Part shown: piece by piece, positions 19,040 to 27,300 of the stretch
Numbering within the stretch: the first letter of the stretch is position 1
Layout of the letters: each line of letters starts with the position of its first letter
Source of the DNA: Persicimonas caeni
GTDB lineage: Bacteria; Myxococcota_A; Bradymonadia; Bradymonadales; Bradymonadaceae
Direction: 5' to 3'
Assembly: GCF_006517175.1 (NCBI RefSeq)
Contig: NZ_CP041186.1
Coordinates: 7,467,074-7,531,073 of the forward strand
Length of the DNA stretch: 64,000 nt
The notes under the pieces: generated by a model
Told to the model about the DNA's origin: nothing
Seen by the model: the letters and a program-made list of their open reading frames with translations, nothing else
Databases searched by the model: none
Position numbers and translations under genes: made by a program

Positions 19040-19978
19040 ATGTCTAGCAGCACGCTTCGTTCGACAATTTCGGCTCTTGTGATGATGCTGATCGCCGGCC
19101 TGGCGATCCCGAGCGCCGTGGCGCAATCCCCGGGCCCCAAAGATACGCCGGCGACCGCCCGAGACGTGCTGCTTCTGATCACCGAGGAGGTCGCGCTCGA
19201 AGAGGGCGCGTCGACCACGGTGCGCTACTGGTGGGTCCAGCCCGACCAGCCCAAGTGGACCGAGTCGGACGCTATCTTGCGCAACGCGCTCACCCAGAGC
19301 GGCGTCGACCTCGTGGGCCTGTCGAGCAAGGTGCGCATCTCGAAGATCTACCGCACTCCCAACCTGTCGCTGGCGAACGCCGCCACGCTCGGCTCGCTCG
19401 TGGGCGCCAAACGCGTGCTCGTGGGCAATATCACCTACGAGCGCAAAAAGGGCATCGGGGCGCTGGGGCTCGAGCGAGTGGCCGCCACGGCCGACGTGAG
19501 CCTTGTGTCGGCAGAGTCCGGGGAGACGAGCGCGTTGAGTCGGTTTACCGTCGAGCGTGAAGGCTTTTCGGCCAGCGCCGACGAAGCGCTCGCCCAGGCG
19601 CGACAGGAGAGCACCGATGCGCTCGCCGCGCTGGTGTCGAATACCTTGATGCGCGGCCCCGGTCCGGTGGGCGTGCAGGCCGAAGAGAAGTTCATCGGCC
19701 TGCGCAACGCCGAGAACGCCCTGGTGCTCCAGAAGGTGAAGAATTTCCTCGAGGGGCTCGACCAGGTCGAGTCGGTCGGGGTGCGCTGGGCCTCCGAGGG
19801 CGTGGTCGCGCTCGAGGTCAACCCGGGCAAAAAGGACGCCGAGGACATCATCGAGTACGCCATTCGCGCCCTGAAGAATCAGTCGTTCGAGGAGTTCACG
19901 CTGGCCGCGCGCGGCACGCCGAGCGCCGAAGGCCTCGCCGAATTCAGCGTGAGCGCCGGCGATCAGGGCCAATTCTAA
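19040..19978 (+). CDS. Secreted protein of unknown function (possible LpoB/FlgT-like fold)
   Basis: The 312-residue protein has a Sec signal peptide ending near AVAQS (about residue 30). The mature part begins with a strand-rich region, LLLITEEVALEEG, followed by an alternating alpha/beta section with VGAKRVLVGNITYERKKG and then DVSLVSAESGE near residues 130-165. This pattern (test a system-wide value, list a short string per attribute) recalls the fold shared by LpoB, CsgG and FlgT, but similarity is weak and I cannot name a family. The C-terminal 90 residues (KVKNFLEGLDQVESVGVRW onward) look like a separate small alpha/beta domain. ATG codons lie at 19037 and 19040. GGAGG at 19028-19032 has better spacing to 19040. 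It stands alone between a terminator and the AI-2E-family gene. Confidence 0.65.
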   Translation: MSSSTLRSTISALVMMLIAGLAIPSAVAQSPGPKDTPATARDVLLLITEEVALEEGASTTVRYWWVQPDQPKWTESDAILRNALTQSGVDLVGLSSKVRISKIYRTPNLSLANAATLGSLVGAKRVLVGNITYERKKGIGALGLERVAATADVSLVSAESGETSALSRFTVEREGFSASADEALAQARQESTDALAALVSNTLMRGPGPVGVQAEEKFIGLRNAENALVLQKVKNFLEGLDQVESVGVRWASEGVVALEVNPGKKDAEDIIEYAIRALKNQSFEEFTLAARGTPSAEGLAEFSVSAGDQGQF

Positions 19979-20056
19979 GAAGGCCAAATGAGAAGCGTCG
20001 CGCGTCTAGCGACGGGCGCCGTGAATGATGATTGTTGAATGTTGTGAGGGAGCAGT

Positions 20057-21502
20057 ATGGCGGACACCGTCGATGTCGAGCGAACCGAGGAGCCCAACGG
20101 CGACGAGGACAATCACCGTCAGATGAGCCCCGCGGTGCAGTGGACGCACTACAGCCGGTACCTGTACCTGCTCTCGAAGCTGCTCTTCTTCGGCATCCTC
20201 CTTTATATCGGTTGGTGGCTGCTCGATTCGCTGAGCGCCGTCCTCTTCCCCATCTTCGTCAGCTTGCTCATCGCCTATCTGCTCGACCCGGGCATCGACT
20301 GGCTCGAGGAGCGCGGGGTAGGGCGCACGCCGGGCATTCTGGTCTTCTTGTTCGTGGGAATCTTGGGGATCGTCGGGATCATCTTGTTTTTGTATCCCAC
20401 CATCGCCCGCCAGATCGGCAATATCGCCCAGCGGGTGCCCGAGCTGCTCGACTTGCTGCAGAACAAGGCCATCCCGTGGGTCGAGGAGACCTTCCAGTAC
20501 GAGGTCCCCTCGACCTTCGAGGCGGCCTTCGAGGAGTACGGCGAGGAGGCCAAGGCGGCCGCGCCCGACGTGCTCGAGCGCGTCGGCCAGTGGCTGTCGG
20601 GCCTGGCGACGCGAACCGGTGCGCTGGTCGTCAGCCTGCTCAACCTGATCATGATCCCCATCTTCACGTTCTACTTTTTGCGTGATTTCGACGCGATGAA
20701 GTCGAAGACGCGTACCTTGCTGCCCGCCCACCGACGCAAGTTTCTGCTGGGCCGCCTGGCCCTGATGGACGACGTGGTCGGCGAGTGGTTCCGCGGCCAA
20801 ATCCAAGTCGCGGCCATCCTGGGCGTGCTCTACGCCATCGGGCTGGCCATCGTCTTCGGCGCCGTCGGCATCGACGTGACCAGCGGCATCGCCATCGGCA
20901 TCGTGATGGGCATCCTCAATATCATCCCGTATTTCGGGGTGCTCATCGGGGTGATCCTCACCGCATTGGTCGTGATTCTGGAGTGGTCGGGCTTTGGCGC
21001 CATCATCGGCGTGACGCTCGTCTTTACAGTCGTCCAGTTGCTCGAGGGCTACGTGATCACGCCCAAAATCGTCGGCGAAAAGGTCGGCTTGAGCCCGGTG
21101 GCCGTCATCATCGTGTTGCTCTTGGGCGGCGAGTTGGCCGGACTTCTGGGGATTTTGCTTGCGATTCCGATCGCAGGCGCCGTCAAAGTCATCTTGCCCG
21201 ATTTGATCGATTATTACCGAACGACGCCGTTTTATACCGGCGCGAATGTGCGTCCGGCGTATGCGGGGGCGATTGAGACGGGGACGGGGACGGAGACGGG
21301 GACGGACACGGAGACGGGAACGGACACGAACACGGACACGAACACGGATACGAACACGAGCACGGAGACGGACACGAACACGAACACGGACACGAACACG
21401 GACACGGAGACGGATACGGAGACGGAGACGGACACGGGGACGGCGACGGACACGGATACTGAGACTGAGACTGAGCCGAAGAAGGACGACGACAAGGAGT
21501 GA
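20057..21502 (+). CDS. AI-2E family (PerM/UPF0118) transporter with Thr/Asp/Glu repeat tail
   Basis: The 481-residue protein belongs to the AI-2E exporter/PerM family. About eight membrane helices are visible, with the family segments FPIFVSLLIAYLLDPGIDWL near the start, IPIFTFYFLRDFD mid-protein, and GILNIIPYFGVLIG followed by PKIVGEKVGLSP in the C-terminal core. Members move small molecules or ions such as autoinducer-2, indole-acetate-like anions or Na+/H+; the substrate here is unknown. After the last helix and a YYRTTPFYTGANVRP segment, about residue 409 onward becomes a 65-residue run of alternating Thr with Asp, Glu, Asn or Gly, ending in KKDDDKE. That tail is encoded by a hexanucleotide microsatellite and should be a disordered, acidic cytoplasmic or periplasmic extension. 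No partner gene is apparent next to it. Confidence 0.88.
   Translation: MADTVDVERTEEPNGDEDNHRQMSPAVQWTHYSRYLYLLSKLLFFGILLYIGWWLLDSLSAVLFPIFVSLLIAYLLDPGIDWLEERGVGRTPGILVFLFVGILGIVGIILFLYPTIARQIGNIAQRVPELLDLLQNKAIPWVEETFQYEVPSTFEAAFEEYGEEAKAAAPDVLERVGQWLSGLATRTGALVVSLLNLIMIPIFTFYFLRDFDAMKSKTRTLLPAHRRKFLLGRLALMDDVVGEWFRGQIQVAAILGVLYAIGLAIVFGAVGIDVTSGIAIGIVMGILNIIPYFGVLIGVILTALVVILEWSGFGAIIGVTLVFTVVQLLEGYVITPKIVGEKVGLSPVAVIIVLLLGGELAGLLGILLAIPIAGAVKVILPDLIDYYRTTPFYTGANVRPAYAGAIETGTGTETGTDTETGTDTNTDTNTDTNTSTETDTNTNTDTNTDTETDTETETDTGTATDTDTETETEPKKDDDKE
21274..21477 (+). repeat. Hexanucleotide microsatellite (GANACG type) inside the AI-2E gene
   Basis: About 34 consecutive six-base units of the type GACACG, GAACACG-phase, GAGACG or GATACG run through the end of the AI-2E-family gene. 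Each unit gives Thr plus a variable acidic or polar residue. Because the unit is six bases, gain or loss by slippage changes tail length and leaves the reading frame intact. Confidence 0.85.
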
Positions 21503-21615
21503 ATTAGCGTTTGTTTCTCAGAGTATGCGGACGCCATTTGTCAGCGATGGTACATGGCGAGTAGACTATTGGAGAGTGAACCGTATTTAGCCTCCCGGCG
21601 AGTCGACACGAGTAT

Positions 21616-23874
21616 ATGGCGGGCGATCTGAAGGACACGACATTTCAAGCGCTGCGAGACCGGCTTCGAGCCGTCATCACCTCCGAATTCGAGCAGATGG
21701 CTCCGTCCGACGTGGCCAGCGTCTTGGAGAGCCTTGCGGCCGAGTTGGGGAACGAGGACATCGAGGACATCGCGGAAGCGTCCTCCTCACAGGTGGAGTC
21801 CTCGTCGCACACGTCTGCCGCTCTGGAAGAACAGCCCGTGAGCGTGAAGCGGGGCGGCTGGACTGAGAGTCTGACGAGCCGCCTTTCCCAACCAGCCGTT
21901 CCCTCACAAACAAGCAGAAGTGGCGGATTGCGCCAGGTTGTGCTGCGCGCCGAGACGCCCGACGCGGTCGCCGCGCTGCTCTACCAGGCGGTGGAAGTGG
22001 GCGCGATCTTTGTCGCCTTCGCCGACGCCCCCAAGCTCAACGACCTGATCAACGTCGAGCTCGAGTTTCCCGAGTCGCAGTTCGCCGTCGAAACCCAGGG
22101 CCGAGTGGTCCACACCTCGTCGGCGGGCACCGCGGTCGAGGTGTCGCAGCTCGACCGCGAGGATCGGGCCGCGCTCGAAGCCATCTACGAAGACCATCGT
22201 GAACACCTCGACAAGAGCCGGGCTCCCGGCGCGGTCGAACCCTCCGAAGAGTCGTACGCCGACACGCGTGAGGTCGAGCTATCGGAGACTTCCGAGGACT
22301 CCGATGTGTCGAGTCCCAAAAACGTCTCCGTGCGCCGCACCCTGCAGGGGCCGCCGCCGGTGCGCATGGCGAGTATTTCGAGCTCGACGGTCGACACCGA
22401 GGAATCCAAAGACAACGCGTTCGAACGTCACAAACGTCCGAGCACGAGCGTCGTGCTCGGCGCGCTGAGCCCGCAGAGCCGGCGCGGTGATTTTTCGGTG
22501 CGCCGCTCGGTCGAGCTGACCGACCCCGACCTTCGCGTGCTCACCTCCACGCAGCGCGCGCTGCGTGATGATCCGTGGGCGGGAAAGACCTTCGGGCCCG
22601 AAGCGTCGTGGATCGAGCCGGCGTCCGACCCGGACCGCGTCGAGACGCTGGCCGAAGAGCGCATCATCGACGTGCTTTTGCAGCTGTCGGGCAGCGGATT
22701 CACCGGTCTGCTCGAGATCGAGGGCGACAACGTCAAGCGTCAGGTCTACTTCGACGGCGGACTGACCGTCGAGATGACTCGCAAGCCGCGCACGCCCCGC
22801 GAAGAACTCGGGCCGATGCTGCACATGGCCGATCGCATCGACGAACAGCAGTTGGGCATGGCGGCGGCTCACGCGGACGAGAACGACACGACGTTCGAGC
22901 GAAGCCTGCTCGAGCTCGAGATTCTCGACCACGACCGCATCCGTCACGCCATCGCCGGTCGCATCACCTACCTGTTGCGACAAACATGCGAGGTCAAAGA
23001 CGGCGAAGTGCGCGTCTACGACAGCGACTCACTGCCGGCGGGCTACTTGCCGGCGCCGCCGCTTCGCGTCCACGTGCCCGTCGAGCGGATCATCTTCAAG
23101 CGTCTCTTCGAGCGCCTCAAGCTTCTGGAGACCGACGAGCGCGACGTGCTCGTCGCCGAGCAACTCGACACCTACCCGGAAGTCGCCCCCGGCGAGCGCG
23201 ACCGCCTCGAGCGCGCCGTCCTCGCCGAGGAGCATTCGCGTCTGGTCGACCGCATCGTCTCGGGGCGGCGTCGGCTGCGCGAGGTCTTTACCGAGAGCAA
23301 CCTGTCGCCCGCCGAGACCTTCGCGGTGGTCTACGCGCTGCACCGCATGGGCGTGTTGCGCTTCGATACGTCGTTGCACCAGACCATCGTGCGTGAGCGC
23401 TTCCGCGAGAACGTCACCGTCAAATACTTGAGCGTGCATAAGGCGAGCTACTTCGAGGTGCTCAACGTGCACTGGTCGAGCTACGACGAGGTCGTCGAGA
23501 AGGCCTACAAGGAGCTCATCGAGCAGTTCGACCCGGCCAGCGTGCCCGAGGCGATGGAGCCCGAGGTTCACCAACGCGTGCGTGAAATCCGCGACCGCAT
23601 CGAGTCGGCCTACCAGGTGCTGGCCGAGCGCGAGCAACGCCACGGCTACCGCAAGCGGATCATGCCCGAGTACAAACTCGCCCACGCGATCCCACTTTTC
23701 ATGAAGCAAGCGGAGCTGGCCGAGCGGCGCTCCCACTGGTCCGAGGCGCTCGATTCGCTGCGCCGCGTGCTCGAGATCGAGCCGGACAACGACAAGGCCC
23801 AGCTGCGCTACGCGCGCATCCAAGATCTGCAGGACGGCCGCCTGTCGGCCAACCCCGCGGAATCTAGCTTCTAA
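21616..23874 (+). CDS. PilZ-like / DUF4388 / J-like regulatory protein
   Basis: The 752-residue cytoplasmic protein combines several signalling modules. Residues about 102-195 resemble a PilZ domain (VELEFPESQFAVETQGRVV, then GTAVEVSQLDREDRAALE), of the type found in deltaproteobacteria. A long Ser/Glu-rich linker follows. Residues about 347-470 form a DUF4388 (PATAN-like) domain, FTGLLEIEGDNVKRQVYFDGG. Residues about 611-675 resemble a J domain (YFEVLNVHWSSYDEVVEKAYKEL), but the HPD tripeptide that activates DnaK is replaced by FDP. The last 60 residues look like a TPR pair (ALDSLRRVLEIEPDNDKAQL). In myxobacteria such multidomain proteins are linked to motility and polarity control, which is the likely sphere here. 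PilZ binding of c-di-GMP is uncertain because a clear RxxxR motif is not seen. Confidence 0.75.
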   Translation: MAGDLKDTTFQALRDRLRAVITSEFEQMAPSDVASVLESLAAELGNEDIEDIAEASSSQVESSSHTSAALEEQPVSVKRGGWTESLTSRLSQPAVPSQTSRSGGLRQVVLRAETPDAVAALLYQAVEVGAIFVAFADAPKLNDLINVELEFPESQFAVETQGRVVHTSSAGTAVEVSQLDREDRAALEAIYEDHREHLDKSRAPGAVEPSEESYADTREVELSETSEDSDVSSPKNVSVRRTLQGPPPVRMASISSSTVDTEESKDNAFERHKRPSTSVVLGALSPQSRRGDFSVRRSVELTDPDLRVLTSTQRALRDDPWAGKTFGPEASWIEPASDPDRVETLAEERIIDVLLQLSGSGFTGLLEIEGDNVKRQVYFDGGLTVEMTRKPRTPREELGPMLHMADRIDEQQLGMAAAHADENDTTFERSLLELEILDHDRIRHAIAGRITYLLRQTCEVKDGEVRVYDSDSLPAGYLPAPPLRVHVPVERIIFKRLFERLKLLETDERDVLVAEQLDTYPEVAPGERDRLERAVLAEEHSRLVDRIVSGRRRLREVFTESNLSPAETFAVVYALHRMGVLRFDTSLHQTIVRERFRENVTVKYLSVHKASYFEVLNVHWSSYDEVVEKAYKELIEQFDPASVPEAMEPEVHQRVREIRDRIESAYQVLAEREQRHGYRKRIMPEYKLAHAIPLFMKQAELAERRSHWSEALDSLRRVLEIEPDNDKAQLRYARIQDLQDGRLSANPAESSF

Positions 23875-23911
23875 TTCACCAGGACATCTCTCTTACCAGG
23901 GCATCTGCGTC

Positions 23912-25165
23912 ATGGAACGACTTCGTCTGCTCAGTGAGCTGTGCTTTCGGAACGACTCCAAGATTCTGTTCTGGGTCTTCGACGGTATCGGCGGCGTGCC
24001 GCACCCGGACACCGGCAAGACCGAGCTCGAGACGGCGCAGATTCCCAACCTGGATGCGTTCGCTAGGCGAGCCTCCTGTGGCGGCCTCGAAGCGCATGGC
24101 GCCGGCGTCGCGCCCGGCAGCGGGCCAGGGCACTTGTCGCTCTTTGGCTACCCGCTCGAGCATTTCGACCTGCCGCGCGGCGTCCTCGAGGTGCTCGGCG
24201 CGCAGCAGTGCTACCACAACGGAAAGCCGTGCGATGACTTCGCGCTCCAGCCCACCGACTTGGCGATGCGCGGCAATTACGCCACGCTCGAGCGAATTGG
24301 CGACCGTCTGGTCATCGGCGACCGTCGCGCCAACAATATCGCGACCGAGTCGAGCGACGAGGTCTCGCGCGCGCTCAGCGCCGGCATCGACCTCGACGGC
24401 TACGATGTCTACATCTTTCCGGGCAAACAGCACCGATTCGCGGCGGTGATTCGCGGCGCCGACTTGCGCAGCGGGCTGACCGACGCCGACCCGCAACGCT
24501 CGGGGCTCTCGCCGCGGGCGGTCGAGGCCGAGCGACCCGAGGCGCAGCATGCCGCCGACCTGGTCAACGAATTCGTTCGGCAGGCGACCGAGGTGCTCGA
24601 GGCCGAACCCGAGGCCAACACCGTGCTGCTGCGCGGCATCGGCACGCCGCCGTCGGTGCCGAGTCTGCAGGAGTTGTACGGCATCAAGTGTGCGGCGATC
24701 GCCACCTACCCGATGTACCGCGGCATCGCGCGTCTGCTCGGGATGGATGTGCTCGACGTGCCGAGCATGTCCCACGAGGATCAGGTCAAAACCCTCGAGG
24801 AGAACTTCAACAAGCACGACTTCTTCTACCTTCACATCAAAGAGACCGACAGCGTGGCCCACAAAGGCGACTTCGACGCCAAGGTACGCATCTTCGAGGA
24901 GTGCGACGCGCTGTTCGCGCGTGCGCTCGAGCTCGACTTCGACGTGGTGGTGGTCACCGGAGACCACTGCACTCCGAGCGTGCTGGGAGACCACTCGTGG
25001 CATCCGATTCCCACCGCGTTGTGGTCGAAGACCGTGCTGTCGGGGCAGGCGAGCGCGCTGACCGAGCGCGAATGCCTGAAGGGCATGCTGGGGCGCCGCG
25101 CATCACGCGACATCTTGCCGCTGGCGCTCGCCGAGGCAGGACGCCTCAAGAAATTTGGGGCTTGA
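23912..25165 (+). CDS. apgM: 2,3-Bisphosphoglycerate-independent phosphoglycerate mutase, archaeal type (ApgM)
   Basis: The enzyme interconverts 3- and 2-phosphoglycerate in glycolysis. The 417-residue protein is of the archaeal alkaline-phosphatase-like type and not the GpmI type. It has the N-terminal metal motif FWVFDGIGGVPHPDTGKTELE, the nucleophile region GVAPGSGPGHLSLFGY near residue 70, VIRGADLRSGLTDADPQ in the middle, and the C-terminal metal motifs HIKETDSVAHKGDFDAK and VVTGDHCTPSVLGDHSWHPIP. These are the complete catalytic set. It starts at ATG 23912, 37 bp after the PilZ/DUF4388 gene. Its end is followed within three bases by a very long hairpin at 25169, and the SPOR-domain gene converges on it. 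Confidence 0.93.
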   Translation: MERLRLLSELCFRNDSKILFWVFDGIGGVPHPDTGKTELETAQIPNLDAFARRASCGGLEAHGAGVAPGSGPGHLSLFGYPLEHFDLPRGVLEVLGAQQCYHNGKPCDDFALQPTDLAMRGNYATLERIGDRLVIGDRRANNIATESSDEVSRALSAGIDLDGYDVYIFPGKQHRFAAVIRGADLRSGLTDADPQRSGLSPRAVEAERPEAQHAADLVNEFVRQATEVLEAEPEANTVLLRGIGTPPSVPSLQELYGIKCAAIATYPMYRGIARLLGMDVLDVPSMSHEDQVKTLEENFNKHDFFYLHIKETDSVAHKGDFDAKVRIFEECDALFARALELDFDVVVVTGDHCTPSVLGDHSWHPIPTALWSKTVLSGQASALTERECLKGMLGRRASRDILPLALAEAGRLKKFGA

Positions 25166-25168
25166 GAT

Positions 25169-25240
25169 TTCACCACGGGGACACGGGGAGCACAGAGAAT
25201 AGCCCATATTCTCTGTGCTCCCCGTGTCCACCGTGGTGAA
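25169..25240. terminator. 32-bp near-perfect palindrome between convergent genes
   Basis: The left arm 25169-25200 (TTCACCACGG to GAGCACAGAGAAT) and right arm 25208-25240 are reverse complements apart from a single bulged A, with a seven-base loop. It fills the 83-base gap between the ends of apgM (25165) and the SPOR gene (25249). There is no T-run, but the symmetry and position suggest a two-way transcript end or RNA stabiliser. Similar CACGGGGAGCACAGAG-type strings occur, as I remember, in other environmental bacteria; I have not checked this. Confidence 0.75.
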
Positions 25241-25248
25241 TCAAAGGT

Positions 25249-25944
25249 TCAGAGGGGCGAGACGAAGGTACTCAGGCTGTTCTTGCGCTTGAGGTCACCC
25301 TGGAAGGAGCGGGCCTCGTCCATCGACTGGAACTTGCCGACGCGCACGCGGTAGAACTTGCCTTTGCCGGGGATGGCGGCCGAGACGAGGTGGGGCTCGA
25401 GGCCCATCTTGCGCAGGCGATCCATGTGAGCCTTGGCGCTCTCCATTTCGGGGTGCGCGGCGACCTGCAGCGTGTAGCGGGCAGCGGCTTGCTCGGCCTT
25501 CTTCGGGGCTTCTGCGGCCGGCTCGGCTTTCTGTTCCGGCTTGGGAGCGGGCTCTTTTGCTTTCGGCTCGGCTTTCTTGTCAGGCTTGGGGGCCGGCTTT
25601 TTGGCTTTCGGGGCGGGCTTCTCGGCTTTCTTTCGCGTCGAAGAGAGCGCCACCTCGTCCTTGCGGGTGAGCCCGTCGAAGAAAGCAAAAGTCGGCTCTT
25701 CGTCCTCTTGCTCCTCGGCCTTGTCACCGTCTTTACCGTTTGTGCCGTCTTCGTCGGTCGGCTCGGCCACCTGATCGGTGACCGAGACGAGCGGGGCGAG
25801 GTTTTCGCGTCGCACCAGGCGCTCGCCGGTGATGAGTCCGGCGCTGAAGACGATGGCGATGAGCACCGTCCAGCCCAACAGACGCTTGAACTTTCCGCCT
25901 CCGCTGTTGCTGGCTTTCTTTCGGCTGGTTCTTTTTCGACTCAT
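25249..25944 (-). CDS. SPOR-domain membrane protein (FtsN-like)
   Basis: The 231-residue protein has a short cytoplasmic Lys/Arg-rich start, one membrane helix (LLGWTVLIAIVFSAGLITG, about residues 22-40), a linker, and a C-terminal SPOR domain (residues about 155-231, starting YTLQVAAHPEMESAKAHMDRL and ending FVSPL). SPOR domains bind denuded septal peptidoglycan, so a role in cell division or cell-wall remodelling is likely. The linker is rich in Lys-Pro-Ala-Glu repeats (KAEKPAPKAKKPAPKPDKKA-like), as in FtsN and DamX. The gene runs toward apgM, converging on the palindrome at 25169-25240. It starts at ATG 25944, 178 bases downstream of the NAD kinase stop. The linker suggests that it spans the wall. 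Confidence 0.82.
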   Translation of the reverse strand: MSRKRTSRKKASNSGGGKFKRLLGWTVLIAIVFSAGLITGERLVRRENLAPLVSVTDQVAEPTDEDGTNGKDGDKAEEQEDEEPTFAFFDGLTRKDEVALSSTRKKAEKPAPKAKKPAPKPDKKAEPKAKEPAPKPEQKAEPAAEAPKKAEQAAARYTLQVAAHPEMESAKAHMDRLRKMGLEPHLVSAAIPGKGKFYRVRVGKFQSMDEARSFQGDLKRKNSLSTFVSPL

Positions 25945-26122
25945 GGGGCTTGTATGCGCTGTAACCGAAGAAACGTGGGTTGCGTTGCTTATCCTACATC
26001 CGCCGTGCGGGTAAGGGGTAACCTACCACGGCGCGATAATGCCACAAGAAATTTCCCTTTTTGATTTGAGCTAGCGGGTCGGGAATAAACGGAAACGAGC
26101 GTGCTGAGAGTCTATTGAGACG

Positions 26123-27022
26123 CTATTCGGCGGTGCGGCGGCGCTCGTCGAGCCCGTACATGACCAGCGGCGGTGCGTCGGCGTCGATGGCCACGACGTC
26201 GCCGATGGAGAACGGGTAGCTGATATGGGGCCCGTCAACGAAGATGCGCCCGTCGTGCATCTTCGATATCACCTCGAAGCGCTCGCCGAGGGGGCGAATC
26301 CCCTTGAGGAAGTGGTAGGTATGCGAGCGCATGGGGTAGGGCTCTCGCACCAAGAATTGCAGCCGCTTGCTGTCCAGCGGCAGCACGTAGCCGCCTGCCG
26401 AGCGAATCGCGGCGGTCGAGCCGGCCGGCGTCGACACCCAGATGCCGCTGGAGCGCTGCTCTTCGGGCTCGTTCTCGTCGACCGTCAGCAAATAATGAGA
26501 GACGGCGGCGGGATTCGAGTGGCTGATGAGCACATCGTTGAGCACCGGCACGCTCGACGTTTCGTTGTTGATGGTCGTGTGGAATCGGCGCAACTCGAAG
26601 GGCTCCCAGCGCGCTTCGATGGTGCGCGAGAGCAGCTCCGGGAAATCGTCGGCGGTGCCGGCGCAAAAGTAGCCGATGCTCGACTCGGGGTCGGAGTTGA
26701 TCGCCAGCAGCGGGGTGTGGGTGATGCGGTGCGACAGGTCGAGCACGGTGCCGTCGCCGCCGACGGTGACAACCAGGTCGTAGCCGGACGTTTCGACGAC
26801 GTCGCCGCGAAAGCACTTGTCGAACCGGATGCCGCACGAGCTGAGGTGCTCGCTGATATTGTCGAGGCTTCGGGTGTGCGCTTCGTGGGAGCGCTTGAGC
26901 CGGCGCACGCTGATGTCGTCCTCGGAGATGAGCCGAGCGACCGACTCGTCATGCTCCTCGAGCACGAGCTTCTCGTAGGCGCTCTTTTTGTGCGCGACCA
27001 AGATGTGCGGATTGCTATTCAA
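26123..27022 (-). CDS. nadK: NAD(+) kinase
   Basis: The enzyme phosphorylates NAD to NADP. The 299-residue protein has the NAD-kinase glycine motif VVTVGGDGTVLDL near residue 86 and the downstream NSDPESSIGYFCAGTADDF segment. A third motif, GIWVSTPAGSTAAIRSAGG, contains the conserved Ser-Thr-Pro region. The C-terminal IFVDGPHISYPFSIGDVV is less typical but consistent. The start is a TTG at 27022: translation then begins MNSNPHILVAHKK, a GGAG stands eight bases upstream, and no ATG exists nearby in frame. It is divergent from the histidine kinase gene. Confidence 0.88.
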   Translation of the reverse strand: MNSNPHILVAHKKSAYEKLVLEEHDESVARLISEDDISVRRLKRSHEAHTRSLDNISEHLSSCGIRFDKCFRGDVVETSGYDLVVTVGGDGTVLDLSHRITHTPLLAINSDPESSIGYFCAGTADDFPELLSRTIEARWEPFELRRFHTTINNETSSVPVLNDVLISHSNPAAVSHYLLTVDENEPEEQRSSGIWVSTPAGSTAAIRSAGGYVLPLDSKRLQFLVREPYPMRSHTYHFLKGIRPLGERFEVISKMHDGRIFVDGPHISYPFSIGDVVAIDADAPPLVMYGLDERRRTAE

Positions 27023-27267
27023 TGAAGCCGCTCCGAGGTGTCGACGGGCATATCACTCTTATGGGTATAAGCCCGCGATAGCATTGTCGCAAGTCATCCA
27101 TCGCTCGAAGATAAGCTGCCGCGGGTGATGACAGGCGCGCTGAGTGCACGGATGGTCGGGAAGCTCGCGTACGGGCGAGTTCATGAGGGGGTGGAAAAGT
27201 CCGCGCATCGGTCGACCTTTGAAGCGTTGGGGGGCGGTAGCATGCGAACCGAGACAAGAGGGAGTTC

Positions 27268-27300
27268 ATGCAGAAACGGCCAGAGCGAGCTCTGCCATGA
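27268..27300 (+). CDS. Possible 10-codon leader ORF overlapping the histidine kinase start
   Basis: ATG 27268 opens a ten-codon frame (MQKRPERALP) ending in TGA 27298-27300. It has a good ribosome site (AGAGGGAG, 27257-27264), better than the kinase's own. Its stop overlaps the kinase ATG as ATGA (27297-27300), the usual arrangement for translational coupling. It may be a leader that feeds ribosomes to the kinase. Alternatively the kinase start is elsewhere. Confidence 0.35.
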   Translation: MQKRPERALP

